A DNA stretch of 20,180 bases from D37C17 sp964551815 (GTDB taxonomy: Bacteria; Fidelibacterota; Marinisomatia; SCGC-AAA003-L08; D37C17), in the NCBI GenBank assembly GCA_964551815.1, contig CAZKEL010000045.1:1-20180 (forward strand), read 5' to 3'. This document shows positions 7,304-15,773 of the stretch, in pieces (positions within the stretch are counted from its first letter, which is position 1; each line of letters begins with the position of its first letter). A model generated the notes under the pieces. The model did not search any database. It worked only from the letters and a program-made list of their open reading frames with translations, and was not told where the DNA came from. Both the position numbers and the translations under genes were made by a program.

Positions 7304-10300
7304 ATGGACTTATTTAAAATATTAGTCATGATCTCCCTTGGAATTCATTCCATAGGATTTGGTGCCAAATTGAAGGATATTCCTGTCACTCTTCACCAAC
7401 CAGATGGCAGCAGCATTGAAGCATTATCCTCGGGAGATGAATTCTATGTGAGGTTACATACTGAGGACAATTTTACTATTATACAGTCCGAGGAGGACGG
7501 ATATTATTACTACGCTACCCATAATGAAAATAAAGTAGTTCCTTCTGAGTTTCAAGTTGATCATGCTCTCCCTGAAAATGTTTATTTCCAGCCGGGAATT
7601 ACTATTTCGAGGGAAGAATATTTACAAAGAAGGGATAGATTTAAAGTAAGAAATGGCAGCAGAGATGCCCCCACTATTGGTACCATAAACAATATCAACA
7701 TTTTCATTCGCTTTGCTGATGAGGGGGAGTTTGGCACACCCCGGTATATCATGGATGAACTATTCAATAAACCAGATGGTCCTTCCATGAAGCATTATTA
7801 CGATGAAGTGTCTTATTCCCTTTTAGAGGTAAATACCCATCACTATCCCATCTGCGATATGAATACAAATCTATCCTACCAGGATGAACATCCCCGGTCT
7901 TATTATCAACCCTATAATGCCCAGACCAATCCAAATGGATATACGGATGCCAATGTGACCATTCGGGAACATACCCTCCTGAAAAATGCAGTGGAATTCG
8001 TATCCGTAGAAATCCCACCGGAAATGGATGTGGATGGAAATGATGATGGTTGGGTGGATAATGTTACCTTCCTGGTTTCAGGGTCACCAGATGGTTGGAG
8101 CGATCTTCTCTGGCCTCACAGATGGTCACTATTTAGTTTCAATGTGTATATCAATGGGGCAGTGGTAGATGCTTACAATTTAAACCTTGCCAGTGGTGGC
8201 TATTTCAATGTGGGAACCCTTTGCCATGAATTTTTCCACTCTTTAGGCGCACCGGATTTATACCATTATGCCGGATCTGGCCCAACAGCAGCAGGAGGGT
8301 GGGATGTGATGGACGGCAGCGGAGATACCCCGCAATATATGTCAGCCTGGATGAAACATAAATATGGCAACTGGATTGACTGCCCCGAAATTACACAAAT
8401 GGGAATATATCCTCTCCTCCCCCTTCAATTTCAGGACAATAGTTGTTTTCGCATTGCCTCTCCAAATTCAAATACTGAGTTTTTTGTGGTGGAATACAGA
8501 TTAAAAGAGGGTATTTATGAAATCAATACACCAGGGAATGACTCAGGAATGCTTATTTATCGCATCAATGCCAATCTGAATGGTAATGCGAACGGTCCTC
8601 CTGACGAAGTATATCTTTACCGACCCGGTGGTACCACTTATAACAGCGGAAATCTCAATGAAGCGGTGTTCAGTGCTGAAACTGGCAGAACAGAGTTTAA
8701 TGACTCTACCAATCCCTCCTCTTTCTTATATGGAGATTATCCCGGTGGATTAAACCTTCGGGATATTGGTCCTGCAGGAGACATCATTGAATTTACCTAC
8801 TCAAATATTTTTGTTCAGTCAGAAATGCTGGCAATCAGCGGAGATTCAGATGGTGACGGAGTTTTGAATCCCGGTGAGTCGGCAATCTTTACCCTTGCCG
8901 CTTCTGTGGAAAGCGGACCCGGAATGGGTGAAAATGTGACGGGCACCCTTTCTTCATCAGTTGATTGGATTCAGTTCGATCCCCCTACCCTTACCTTTAA
9001 TACCCTCCCCGCGAATGGAACACCAATAGAAGCATCAACCAATATTATCATTAACGATATTGAGACATTGCAATCTGCCGATGTATATTTTATCCTACAT
9101 GCTGAATTTGAAGATGAAGGAGAAACCACTCTCTATTCGGATGAATTTACCTACCCATTAGATATTACCCTTAACCAAGCAGGTTTCCCCCTGCAAACAG
9201 CTGAGATTCGCTCCAGTCCATTAGTTATAGATTGGCATGGAGATGGCAGCAATGAAATCATCATTGGAGACTATGATGGAATGATAAGGATATACAGGGA
9301 AGATGGGAGTGAGATAATTAATTCTATATATCCATTTGATACAGGAAACCAAATTTGGGGTTCCCCTGCTGCTGCAGATTTGAATGATGATGGCTTACCA
9401 GAAATTGTCATCCCCTCGAAAAGTAAATCCCTCATCATTTTTAATTACCTGAGTGTTCTTATAGAGTATGAAACAGACACTTATCTCATAGGTACCCCTG
9501 CCATTGGTAATCTTGACGAAGACAATGAACTGGAAATTGCTTTCGCAGGATATTCTCCTAATAATAAAATTTATGTTATCAATCCAGATGGTAGTAATGT
9601 TGACGGCTTCCCGCTGAACTTTGACGAAAAAGTAAAGGGAGGTATTGCAATAGCCGATGTCAATGCTGATGGTACTAATGAAATTATCTTGGGAACAGAC
9701 GATGATTACCTCCATGTAATTCAGTCTGATGGAACTGCATTAGACGGATTCCCTTTTAAAGGAGGAGATAAGTTTCAATCCGCACCTTCTGTATTGGAGT
9801 ATGACGGAGAAATCTACATTGCCGCCGGGTGTAATGATGATTATCTCTATGTATTAAATTCTCATGGAGAGCTGCATTTTTCCTTTCAAACAGGTGACAA
9901 GGTACTAACTTCTCCTTCCTTTACTTTGGTAAATAATATACCTGCAATCTTTTTCGGATCAAAAGATGATACAGTTTATGGTTTAACTTTAGAGGGTGAG
10001 CTTCTACCTGGCTGGCCTCAATCCTTAAATGGTGATATTTTGGGTTCCGTAGTGTTTGCTGATTTAAACAACAATAATCAGCCTGAAGTATTGGCATTAT
10101 CAGAATTTGGTGAAATGGCAGTCTTTCATATTGATGGTAATCCATTTCCATATTCCCCCTTTATGAATAGTTCTCCTTTTAAGGGAGCACCTGCATTCGT
10201 TGATTTGGATGGAGATGGAGACTTAGAAGTCATGGGTGGTGCAGGAAATAACTTTACCGTTATGGATTATAAGATGGAAGGCAATGTAAATTTTCACTGG

Positions 10301-10543
10301 AATATGGACAGGGGGAACAGACAGCGTACCGGCTTTATTTCCCTAACCTCAGAAAACTGCGGGGCGGAACTTGCAGATGTAAATGGCGATGGACACATTA
10401 ATATTCTGGATTTGGTTCAGATATCAAATCTGATCCTTGAATTGGCAACTCCAGCTTTTGAATGTGCCGCCGATTATACGCAGGATGGAGTAGTAAATAT
10501 TCTTGATTTAGTTCAAATCGCCAATTTAATTCTGGAAACATAA
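7304..10543 (+). CDS. Secreted M6-type metalloprotease with beta-propeller and C-terminal dockerin
   Basis: 1079 residues. A signal peptide (MDLFKILVMISLG) is followed by a propeptide-like region. The catalytic domain from about residue 120 has the zinc motif HEFFHSLGAPDLY (His308, Glu309, His312, candidate third ligand Asp318) and a downstream WDVMD Met-turn, as in M6/immune-inhibitor-A peptidases. A beta-sandwich (about 505-620) precedes some seven FG-GAP/VCBS-like units (about 629-1009) with D.N.DG..E[IL] signatures. The last 60 residues form a dockerin with two calcium loops, DVNGDGHINILDLVQI and DYTQDGVVNILDLVQI. There is no T9SS tail, so the dockerin is the likely attachment device. The start is the first ATG after an in-frame TGA; no Shine-Dalgarno is visible and Met9 is an alternative. 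It is divergent from the cohesin-like protein gene and ends before a strong bidirectional terminator. The protease class is secure; the substrate is unknown. Confidence 0.92.
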   Translation: MDLFKILVMISLGIHSIGFGAKLKDIPVTLHQPDGSSIEALSSGDEFYVRLHTEDNFTIIQSEEDGYYYYATHNENKVVPSEFQVDHALPENVYFQPGITISREEYLQRRDRFKVRNGSRDAPTIGTINNINIFIRFADEGEFGTPRYIMDELFNKPDGPSMKHYYDEVSYSLLEVNTHHYPICDMNTNLSYQDEHPRSYYQPYNAQTNPNGYTDANVTIREHTLLKNAVEFVSVEIPPEMDVDGNDDGWVDNVTFLVSGSPDGWSDLLWPHRWSLFSFNVYINGAVVDAYNLNLASGGYFNVGTLCHEFFHSLGAPDLYHYAGSGPTAAGGWDVMDGSGDTPQYMSAWMKHKYGNWIDCPEITQMGIYPLLPLQFQDNSCFRIASPNSNTEFFVVEYRLKEGIYEINTPGNDSGMLIYRINANLNGNANGPPDEVYLYRPGGTTYNSGNLNEAVFSAETGRTEFNDSTNPSSFLYGDYPGGLNLRDIGPAGDIIEFTYSNIFVQSEMLAISGDSDGDGVLNPGESAIFTLAASVESGPGMGENVTGTLSSSVDWIQFDPPTLTFNTLPANGTPIEASTNIIINDIETLQSADVYFILHAEFEDEGETTLYSDEFTYPLDITLNQAGFPLQTAEIRSSPLVIDWHGDGSNEIIIGDYDGMIRIYREDGSEIINSIYPFDTGNQIWGSPAAADLNDDGLPEIVIPSKSKSLIIFNYLSVLIEYETDTYLIGTPAIGNLDEDNELEIAFAGYSPNNKIYVINPDGSNVDGFPLNFDEKVKGGIAIADVNADGTNEIILGTDDDYLHVIQSDGTALDGFPFKGGDKFQSAPSVLEYDGEIYIAAGCNDDYLYVLNSHGELHFSFQTGDKVLTSPSFTLVNNIPAIFFGSKDDTVYGLTLEGELLPGWPQSLNGDILGSVVFADLNNNNQPEVLALSEFGEMAVFHIDGNPFPYSPFMNSSPFKGAPAFVDLDGDGDLEVMGGAGNNFTVMDYKMEGNVNFHWNMDRGNRQRTGFISLTSENCGAELADVNGDGHINILDLVQISNLILELATPAFECAADYTQDGVVNILDLVQIANLILET

Positions 10544-10570
10544 AATAGTATCATAAATTGATTATAAACA

Positions 10571-10600
10571 AAAAAACCCACGAAAATTCGTGGGTTTTTT
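10571..10600. terminator. Bidirectional intrinsic terminator between convergent genes
   Basis: A perfect GC-containing stem, CCCACGA (10577-10583) with TCGTGGG (10588-10594) around AAAT, is flanked by six A on the left and six T on the right. It lies 27 bases after the metalloprotease stop and 20 bases beyond the stop of the convergent small gene, so it can terminate transcription from both sides. Confidence 0.92.
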
Positions 10601-10620
10601 GTTATTGATAAAAATTGTAT

Positions 10621-10824
10621 CTATCTTAATCCGTTGCCACCGCGTCTGCGTTTTCTGTTGCCTTTTCCACCTCTGCGTCTGCCTTCAGGGTCCAAGTCAT
10701 CCTGACCGGTATCTTCAACAAAAGCATACTTGGATTGACTTGATTTTGTTGTCGAATTTCCGCCTTCTTGGCCAGCAAAAACAAATCCGCAAGCAACAAT
10801 GGTTAATAGTAATAATTTTTGCAT
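10621..10824 (-). CDS. Small exported peptide with a basic Arg/Gly-rich tail
   Basis: 67 residues of unknown family. The start MQKLLLLTIVACGFVFAGQEGG is a clear signal peptide with probable cleavage after VFA. A single cysteine (C12) sits in the hydrophobic core, but ACGF is not a lipobox order. The mature part of about 50 residues passes from a Ser/Thr/Gln stretch through an acidic patch (EDTGQDDLDPE) to an arginine-rich C-terminus (RRRGGKGNRKRRRGG). An AAGGAG ribosome site sits four bases before the ATG. The terminator follows 20 bases after the stop. It lies 68 bases behind the LRR lipoprotein gene on the same strand and could be co-transcribed or independent. Coding reality is supported by the ribosome site and signal peptide; function is unknown. 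Confidence 0.75.
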   Translation of the reverse strand: MQKLLLLTIVACGFVFAGQEGGNSTTKSSQSKYAFVEDTGQDDLDPEGRRRGGKGNRKRRRGGNGLR

Positions 10825-10892
10825 GATACTCCTTCTACTCCTTTATTCCAATCGTTAAATTTAAAGCTAATGTTCTATTAGACCAAAGAATT

Positions 10893-12737
10893 TTATTCGC
10901 TACAATTATTTGTATTTTGCATTCCAATCTCTTCCACTGTCAAACATTCAGGATAGGGGGGACAAAAATAATTAGCGGTAAAAAATGTTTTATATAATTC
11001 TGGCAGATTACAAATATCTTCCGGAATTGAACCGCTCATTTTGTTATTTGCAATATCAAACCAGGTTAAATTTGGTAATTGGGTAAAATTAAAGGGAAGC
11101 TCACCCTGAAGAAAATTATTCCTGACTGTAATCTGTTTTAATAAAGTAAGATGCTCCATATTATCAGGAAGCTTTGTAAAATAATTATCCTTAAAATTAA
11201 ACTTTTCAAGTTTGGTAAGCTGCGTAAGGTTTTCCGGAAGTTCAGAACTACATCCATTTTCAATGCTGCAGACTTCCCTGCAATTTCCTGTAGTTTCATC
11301 AATAAGGTAGCAGCCAAAATAATTTACATTCACCTTAATTTCCTCTAAAACAGTCAAATTACCAATGGACTCCGGAATACTACCAGTTAATTTATTATTG
11401 GTCAGGCGTAGAATTTTCAGACTGTCCAAATTTCCTATACTTTCAGGCAGCGTACTGCTGAGACCATCATGCTCAAGGCGCAGTTCATTAAGACGATTGA
11501 AAGAATTACTGGGATTCCAATGTGAGTGGTGGACAATATCGACCGGCAGAAGACCTGAATACACAGGATTAGCATCAATGATTTCACTAAGGAAATTCCA
11601 ATCGTCAATATGAAGACATTCACTGGATTCCCCGAATTCTCCTGCAGAACCATCCCCAATGAGGTATCCACTGCTGCAGGAGTCGCAATCCTGATATCCT
11701 ATAACTAAATCCACGCAGACAGGATATTCCGGGCAGGTTAAATTATTAGATATGGAAAAATTAAATTCCAGGACTCCAGATGCTTCAGCAGCTAAATTAC
11801 AGATACTTGTTGGGAGTGATCCTAATTGATTATAATCCAGTTTCAAACTTTTCAATTGAGACAATTCACCAATAGATTGCGGAATATTAGTTAATTGATT
11901 ATGGTGCAGCCAAAGCTCTTCCAACAGATTCAATTCTCCAATATTTTCCGGTAAAGTCTGAATGTGGTTATGATGCAGCCATAGAACCTGCAGACTATCT
12001 ATGGTAGTAATACTTTCAGGCAGCTGCGTCAATTGGTTTCGATAGGCATATAGGGTATGCAATTTACTCAAATTCCCTAAATCAGCAGGAAGTTCTGTAA
12101 TTTCATTAGACTCAATTATAAGTTCCTGCAAATTGGTTAATTGGGTAATGCTTTTGGGGAGTTTTGTCAATTCATTATTTTTAACCGTCAGAGAGGTAAG
12201 TGCATTTAATCTGCCCACTTCTTCCGGCAGAACAGTTAAACGGAAATTGCAATCTCGGGGTACAATTATGTTTTCATCATAATCCAAATCAAGAGAAGTT
12301 AATCTTCCGTCAGTCCAGTTTTGAAAACCATATTCAAAAACAGTAATGACCTGATTACTATCCTTATCCATTCCCTGATGTAAAGACTGTGGATTGGACA
12401 GCATAATATTCAAAATTGCCTCTAAATCATTACAATTATAATTTTGGCTTTGATCATCCTCGCAGGAAAATCCTTCAATATCAATTGCAATTTCAGAAAG
12501 GATGGCATTACAATCCTGCTGACAGTCATTTTCTTTGTCGTCATCACAATACCCACAGGCATCGAAGTAAGCGCTGCCACCGCAGATACCGTCACAGTCA
12601 AGGACAGCACAGCTGCCATCATCTTCATTTGCTGAAGGTGAAAAGTTACAGGCAGAAGGGTCTGTACACCCCCCTATATTTTGGGGTTCAGTTGTACACC
12701 CTAACAGAAGAATAAATATATAAAATAGTTGCTTCAA
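10893..12737 (-). CDS. Leucine-rich-repeat lipoprotein
   Basis: 614 residues. The N-terminus MKQLFYIFILLLGC fits a lipobox (LLGC, lipidated Cys14). A GCTDPSACNFSPSANEDDGS module and a DCDGICGGSAYFDACGYC module follow to about residue 70. Two composite cassettes come next. Each has an N-cap around C..[LW]..[IL]L..I...NP, then 23-residue leucine-rich repeats of type LP.SI..L..L..L.L..N.[LI]T, then a cysteine C-cap. They span about 100-355 and 372-612, and the second uses the longer GSIPE.IGNL repeat form. There is no T9SS tail. The frame opens with TTG at 12735-12737; an in-frame TAA lies 45 bases upstream with no ATG between and no Shine-Dalgarno, so the exact start is uncertain. Probably a surface or periplasmic binding protein; the ligand is unknown. 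Its neighbour upstream carries the same cassette. Confidence 0.88.
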   Translation of the reverse strand: MKQLFYIFILLLGCTTEPQNIGGCTDPSACNFSPSANEDDGSCAVLDCDGICGGSAYFDACGYCDDDKENDCQQDCNAILSEIAIDIEGFSCEDDQSQNYNCNDLEAILNIMLSNPQSLHQGMDKDSNQVITVFEYGFQNWTDGRLTSLDLDYDENIIVPRDCNFRLTVLPEEVGRLNALTSLTVKNNELTKLPKSITQLTNLQELIIESNEITELPADLGNLSKLHTLYAYRNQLTQLPESITTIDSLQVLWLHHNHIQTLPENIGELNLLEELWLHHNQLTNIPQSIGELSQLKSLKLDYNQLGSLPTSICNLAAEASGVLEFNFSISNNLTCPEYPVCVDLVIGYQDCDSCSSGYLIGDGSAGEFGESSECLHIDDWNFLSEIIDANPVYSGLLPVDIVHHSHWNPSNSFNRLNELRLEHDGLSSTLPESIGNLDSLKILRLTNNKLTGSIPESIGNLTVLEEIKVNVNYFGCYLIDETTGNCREVCSIENGCSSELPENLTQLTKLEKFNFKDNYFTKLPDNMEHLTLLKQITVRNNFLQGELPFNFTQLPNLTWFDIANNKMSGSIPEDICNLPELYKTFFTANYFCPPYPECLTVEEIGMQNTNNCSE

Positions 12738-12832
12738 TAGACTGAATTTCCCGCTGAGGAAAGCAGAAAATTTACAAGGTTAACTGCAGTGACGACTTGT
12801 ATTATTTTACATTCAAATGTGTAAATTCGTAA
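12738..12832. other. Spacer between the two LRR genes
   Basis: Ninety-five AT-rich bases with no gene. A weak hairpin (TTTACA at 12806-12811 with TGTAAA at 12820-12825) follows the upstream stop codon on the minus strand without a U tract. No good ribosome site for the downstream TTG start is present. Read-through between the two genes is possible. Confidence 0.35.
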
Positions 12833-15217
12833 CTATTTTAAATAGATTACTTTATGGGATTCTGATACCTGATTTCCGTTAATTTGAATAAAATACATTC
12901 CTGCAGGTTGATCCTGCGGCTGCCAGTTTATGGTCATATTCCCTTTATGAGCAAATTGTCTGATTTCAGGTTGAATACGCTCCCCCTGAATATTAAATAT
13001 ACTGGTTTTAATCCACTGGGAAGTTGGCAATGTCAATTGCAATGTTACCCGAGGATTAAAAGGGTTTGGATATGGTGGTAGAATTTTTATTTTCTGAGGG
13101 GAAAAGTCTGTGTTGATAAAAGAAAGGCAATTTTGCTGATCTCCCAGATCCTCAATGCAATCATAATAAGGAGAATCTGTAAGACAATTATCAGCCACCT
13201 GAATATTACAAGATGGGGGTAATTCGCAGATTGTAGAAGGGAGTTCAGTGAGAAAATTCTCATTTAAGAATAATTTTCTTAAATTTTGAAGCTGAACGAT
13301 TTCATTTGGGATGGTTTTAAGATTGTTCCCAGGGAGATACAATTCCTCCAGCATTGGCAAATTACCAATGGATGTGGGAACCTCTGATAGAACATTATTA
13401 TGGAGTTTCAAACTTTCAAGGGAAACCATGTCCCCAATTCCCTGGGGGAGCTGTGATAAATTATTTCCTTTGAGTACCAGTTCTTTCAGATTATCCCATT
13501 TCCCGATATTATTGGGTAGTTGACCAATTAAGGCATAAGAGAAATCAAGATAGGTGAGCTTACCGTCCACCCAGGCAGGAGTGCCATTCTCCGCCAGAAG
13601 GATATATTTGTCAATGTTATTTAAATGAGGGTTCAACACAAAAAGTGAATCCAACACCTCCAGATCAACGCCATCCAGACAAAATCCACTGCTCCAGATA
13701 CCAGAGGAACACTCGCTGCAATATTGGTATCCAGGGTCAGAAATACAATTAAGGTAAGGAGATATTTCCTCTCCGCATAAGTCATTCTCACCGAGAAAAA
13801 CCTCACAATCAATTGGTAAATTGCAAATATCATTAGACAATGCAGCTATATTATTATCTCTTAGATTTAATTGTTCAAGGTCAGCTAAGACTGTTAAATT
13901 GGAGGGAAGATCTGTTAAATTATTTGAAGATAGGTCTAATATTTTGAAATTCGCCAAATCTGCCAAGTCATTGGGAATAATGACTGAATCCAAGTCGAAT
14001 CCAGCAAGATTGATTTCGCTTAAACGGCCTCCTGCAAAATTGGTGAAATTTTCATAGTCATATTCTTGAAGGGCTGGATTAACTTCAATAAATTGGTTAA
14101 GAATATTCTCCTCAGCAGTATAGATATCCCCATAACAAGTATTATTATCTGTCAGGTGTCCGCTGCAATCGTTCCATTCTAAATTCGTGTCTGTGAAGGG
14201 AGACGAAAAAATAAAAAGACCATTCTGGCGATCACTGGAAATGATATATCCGCTGGGGAGGTAAACATAAGTTCCCCAGTTTCCATCATAGAGCCCTGTC
14301 AAATGGGAGGTATCAAAGTACCCCACCTCCACAGGCTGAGAGGGTTCTGATAAATCCACTACCCGGGTTCCGTCCACATAGTAAGAGATTATGAGTAGGG
14401 GTTTTTCTGTCTCCTGGTCATAACGGATATAAATATTATGGGCTGAATGGCTTTCATGGGTCTGATATTCAGAGAGAAGATTAATATTTTCATAGTCTTC
14501 AATATCCCAAATTTTAATATGACCCCCTAAATTTTCATCGGCAGTTACTAATATTTTTTCATTTTTAAACACTGCACAGTCATGGGTGCTGATTCCGTCA
14601 CTTCCTGTATAATGTTTTACCAGAGTTTCAGGTTTGGTTTTATCTGAGACATCAATGATATAGAAGTGACCAGTGTAGATTCCTGCCCCATAAATTTTAC
14701 CATTATACACATCTATATCATGGAGATATTCTCCATCCCAGCTGCCTACATGCTGAGGCTGGGCGGGATTTGACAAGTCAAAAATCCAGATATCATGCCC
14801 TTGTGCTCCCACAATATACAAGAAACCATCACTGTCAATATGAATATTGTGACTGTTGGTCACATTGGTAATGGTATATACTAATTCAGGATGATAAGGG
14901 TTACTCACATCAACCACTTTAATTCCATCATAAGCTTCTGTACCAATATAGAGATGTTCATTCCAATACTTCAGGTCTCTCCAAATACTAGCAGACCCGG
15001 ATATGGTTGAAGCAATGACAGGGTTTGCAGGGTCGTCAATATCTACAATGGCAGCAGCATCTTCAACAAGACCCACAACTGCGTATTCCCTTTGATTTTG
15101 ATAAAACCCCGTTATATCTGATGTTCCCTGATCAAAATCAAGAAAGCCTTCCATTTGGAGATTGCAACATACAGAGTAAAGAAATGACATCTGAAGTAGA
15201 CAGATTAAATAAATCAT
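12833..15217 (-). CDS. Choice-of-anchor-B/LVIVD propeller protein with LRR cassettes and T9SS sorting domain
   Basis: 794 residues. The first ~350 residues form LVIVD-type propeller repeats (KVVDVSNPYHPE, WIFDLSNPAQPQ, YIIDVSDKTKPE, RVVDLSEPSQPV) with the histidine-rich signatures SHNIHID, LHDIDVY and STHDCAVF. This matches the choice-of-anchor B family. Two N-cap/LRR/C-cap cassettes follow (about 359-505 and 513-705), built like those in the LRR lipoprotein immediately downstream. From about 714 the YPNPFNP tail ending in HKVIYLK is a T9SS type A sorting domain. ATG 15215-15217 is fixed by an in-frame TAG three codons upstream. No Shine-Dalgarno is visible, and the leader MIYLICLLQMSFLYSVCC is hydrophobic but lacks the usual basic residues. 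A terminator separates it from the upstream gene, so it needs its own promoter. Surface-exposed; binding partner unknown. Confidence 0.9.
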   Translation of the reverse strand: MIYLICLLQMSFLYSVCCNLQMEGFLDFDQGTSDITGFYQNQREYAVVGLVEDAAAIVDIDDPANPVIASTISGSASIWRDLKYWNEHLYIGTEAYDGIKVVDVSNPYHPELVYTITNVTNSHNIHIDSDGFLYIVGAQGHDIWIFDLSNPAQPQHVGSWDGEYLHDIDVYNGKIYGAGIYTGHFYIIDVSDKTKPETLVKHYTGSDGISTHDCAVFKNEKILVTADENLGGHIKIWDIEDYENINLLSEYQTHESHSAHNIYIRYDQETEKPLLIISYYVDGTRVVDLSEPSQPVEVGYFDTSHLTGLYDGNWGTYVYLPSGYIISSDRQNGLFIFSSPFTDTNLEWNDCSGHLTDNNTCYGDIYTAEENILNQFIEVNPALQEYDYENFTNFAGGRLSEINLAGFDLDSVIIPNDLADLANFKILDLSSNNLTDLPSNLTVLADLEQLNLRDNNIAALSNDICNLPIDCEVFLGENDLCGEEISPYLNCISDPGYQYCSECSSGIWSSGFCLDGVDLEVLDSLFVLNPHLNNIDKYILLAENGTPAWVDGKLTYLDFSYALIGQLPNNIGKWDNLKELVLKGNNLSQLPQGIGDMVSLESLKLHNNVLSEVPTSIGNLPMLEELYLPGNNLKTIPNEIVQLQNLRKLFLNENFLTELPSTICELPPSCNIQVADNCLTDSPYYDCIEDLGDQQNCLSFINTDFSPQKIKILPPYPNPFNPRVTLQLTLPTSQWIKTSIFNIQGERIQPEIRQFAHKGNMTINWQPQDQPAGMYFIQINGNQVSESHKVIYLK

Positions 15218-15297
15218 GGTTCGCTAAAGTAAAAGTTATTTTTCAAGGTGAAAATTTAAAGGGCATTACTGGTGTACTTAGAGCATAAATTGAATAA

Positions 15298-15329
15298 AAA
15301 AAAGCCCCTCAGATATCTGAGGGGCTTTT
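15298..15329 (-). terminator. Strong intrinsic terminator after the 75-residue protein gene
   Basis: GCCCCTCAGA (15304-15313) and TCTGAGGGGC (15316-15325) form a ten-pair perfect palindromic stem around TA. It is flanked by an A run on the left, which is a U tract on the minus strand, and TTTT on the right. It lies about 25 bases past the stop of the 75-residue gene and should stop transcription before the LVIVD/LRR gene. Confidence 0.93.
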
Positions 15330-15349
15330 AAAAGGATTGCAATCTAAAT

Positions 15350-15577
15350 CTATTTGCGACCCCGAGCCATTTTTGCTCTTGCCACATCGCCGTCTTTATC
15401 AATGAAATAAAGCCAACCGGATTCCCGTTGAACACCGGCGTTTGCAACTACTTCAGGGGTTCCTCCTTTATCGGATCCACGCGCCATTTTAGTTCTGGAT
15501 ACATGTCCGTTTTTATCGAGAAAGTATAAAAAACCAGATTGTTTAGTTACACCTGTAGATTTTACTTTTTCTGCCAT
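15350..15577 (-). CDS. Small basic protein built from two copies of one 31-residue unit
   Basis: 75 residues of unrecognised family, without signal peptide or membrane segment, so probably cytoplasmic. Residues 4-34 and 43-73 are an internal duplication sharing 18 of 31 positions. The core is SG[FW]LYF[LI]DK[ND]G.V followed by [SA]R[TA]KMARG. Each unit looks like a short beta hairpin (aromatic strand, DK.G turn, second strand) ending in a basic MARG motif. The spacer is SDKGGTPE. An AAGGAG ribosome site lies six bases before the ATG, and a textbook terminator follows, so this is a compact, probably well expressed, single-gene unit. It is the only cytoplasmic-looking protein between the surface-protein genes. 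Nucleic-acid or ribosome association would suit the charge but is pure inference. Confidence 0.85.
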   Translation of the reverse strand: MAEKVKSTGVTKQSGFLYFLDKNGHVSRTKMARGSDKGGTPEVVANAGVQRESGWLYFIDKDGDVARAKMARGRK

Positions 15578-15641
15578 CGTTTTCTCCTTATTGATTTATT
15601 ATTATGATTTGCTATTGCATTCGATGTGATAATTTACGATG

Positions 15642-15678
15642 ATCTCGTCGACAAATACAAAGTTTTTCGTCGAGAGAT
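15642..15678. other. Imperfect hairpin between the 75-residue protein gene and the Cys-rich lipoprotein gene
   Basis: ATCTCGTCGAC (15642-15652) pairs with GTCGAGAGAT (15669-15678) with one bulged base and a 16-base loop. It lies about 95 bases past the lipoprotein stop and 65 bases before the small gene's start on the minus strand. No T run follows, so it is not a standard terminator. It could be an operator, an mRNA 3'-end structure or chance. The rest of 15578-15773 shows nothing else apart from the small gene's ribosome site. Confidence 0.3.
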
Positions 15679-15773
15679 ATTCTTCGGCATCAATTTACCG
15701 CAATTATATAAATTAAATAGTATAATGATTGCCATACTAAATTTCTATTTGAAAATAAAACAATTCTATGAAT

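Noticed and set aside
15025..15288. 87-residue plus-strand frame across the start of the LVIVD/LRR gene
   Set aside because: It is antisense to the propeller coding region and lacks a ribosome site or domain.
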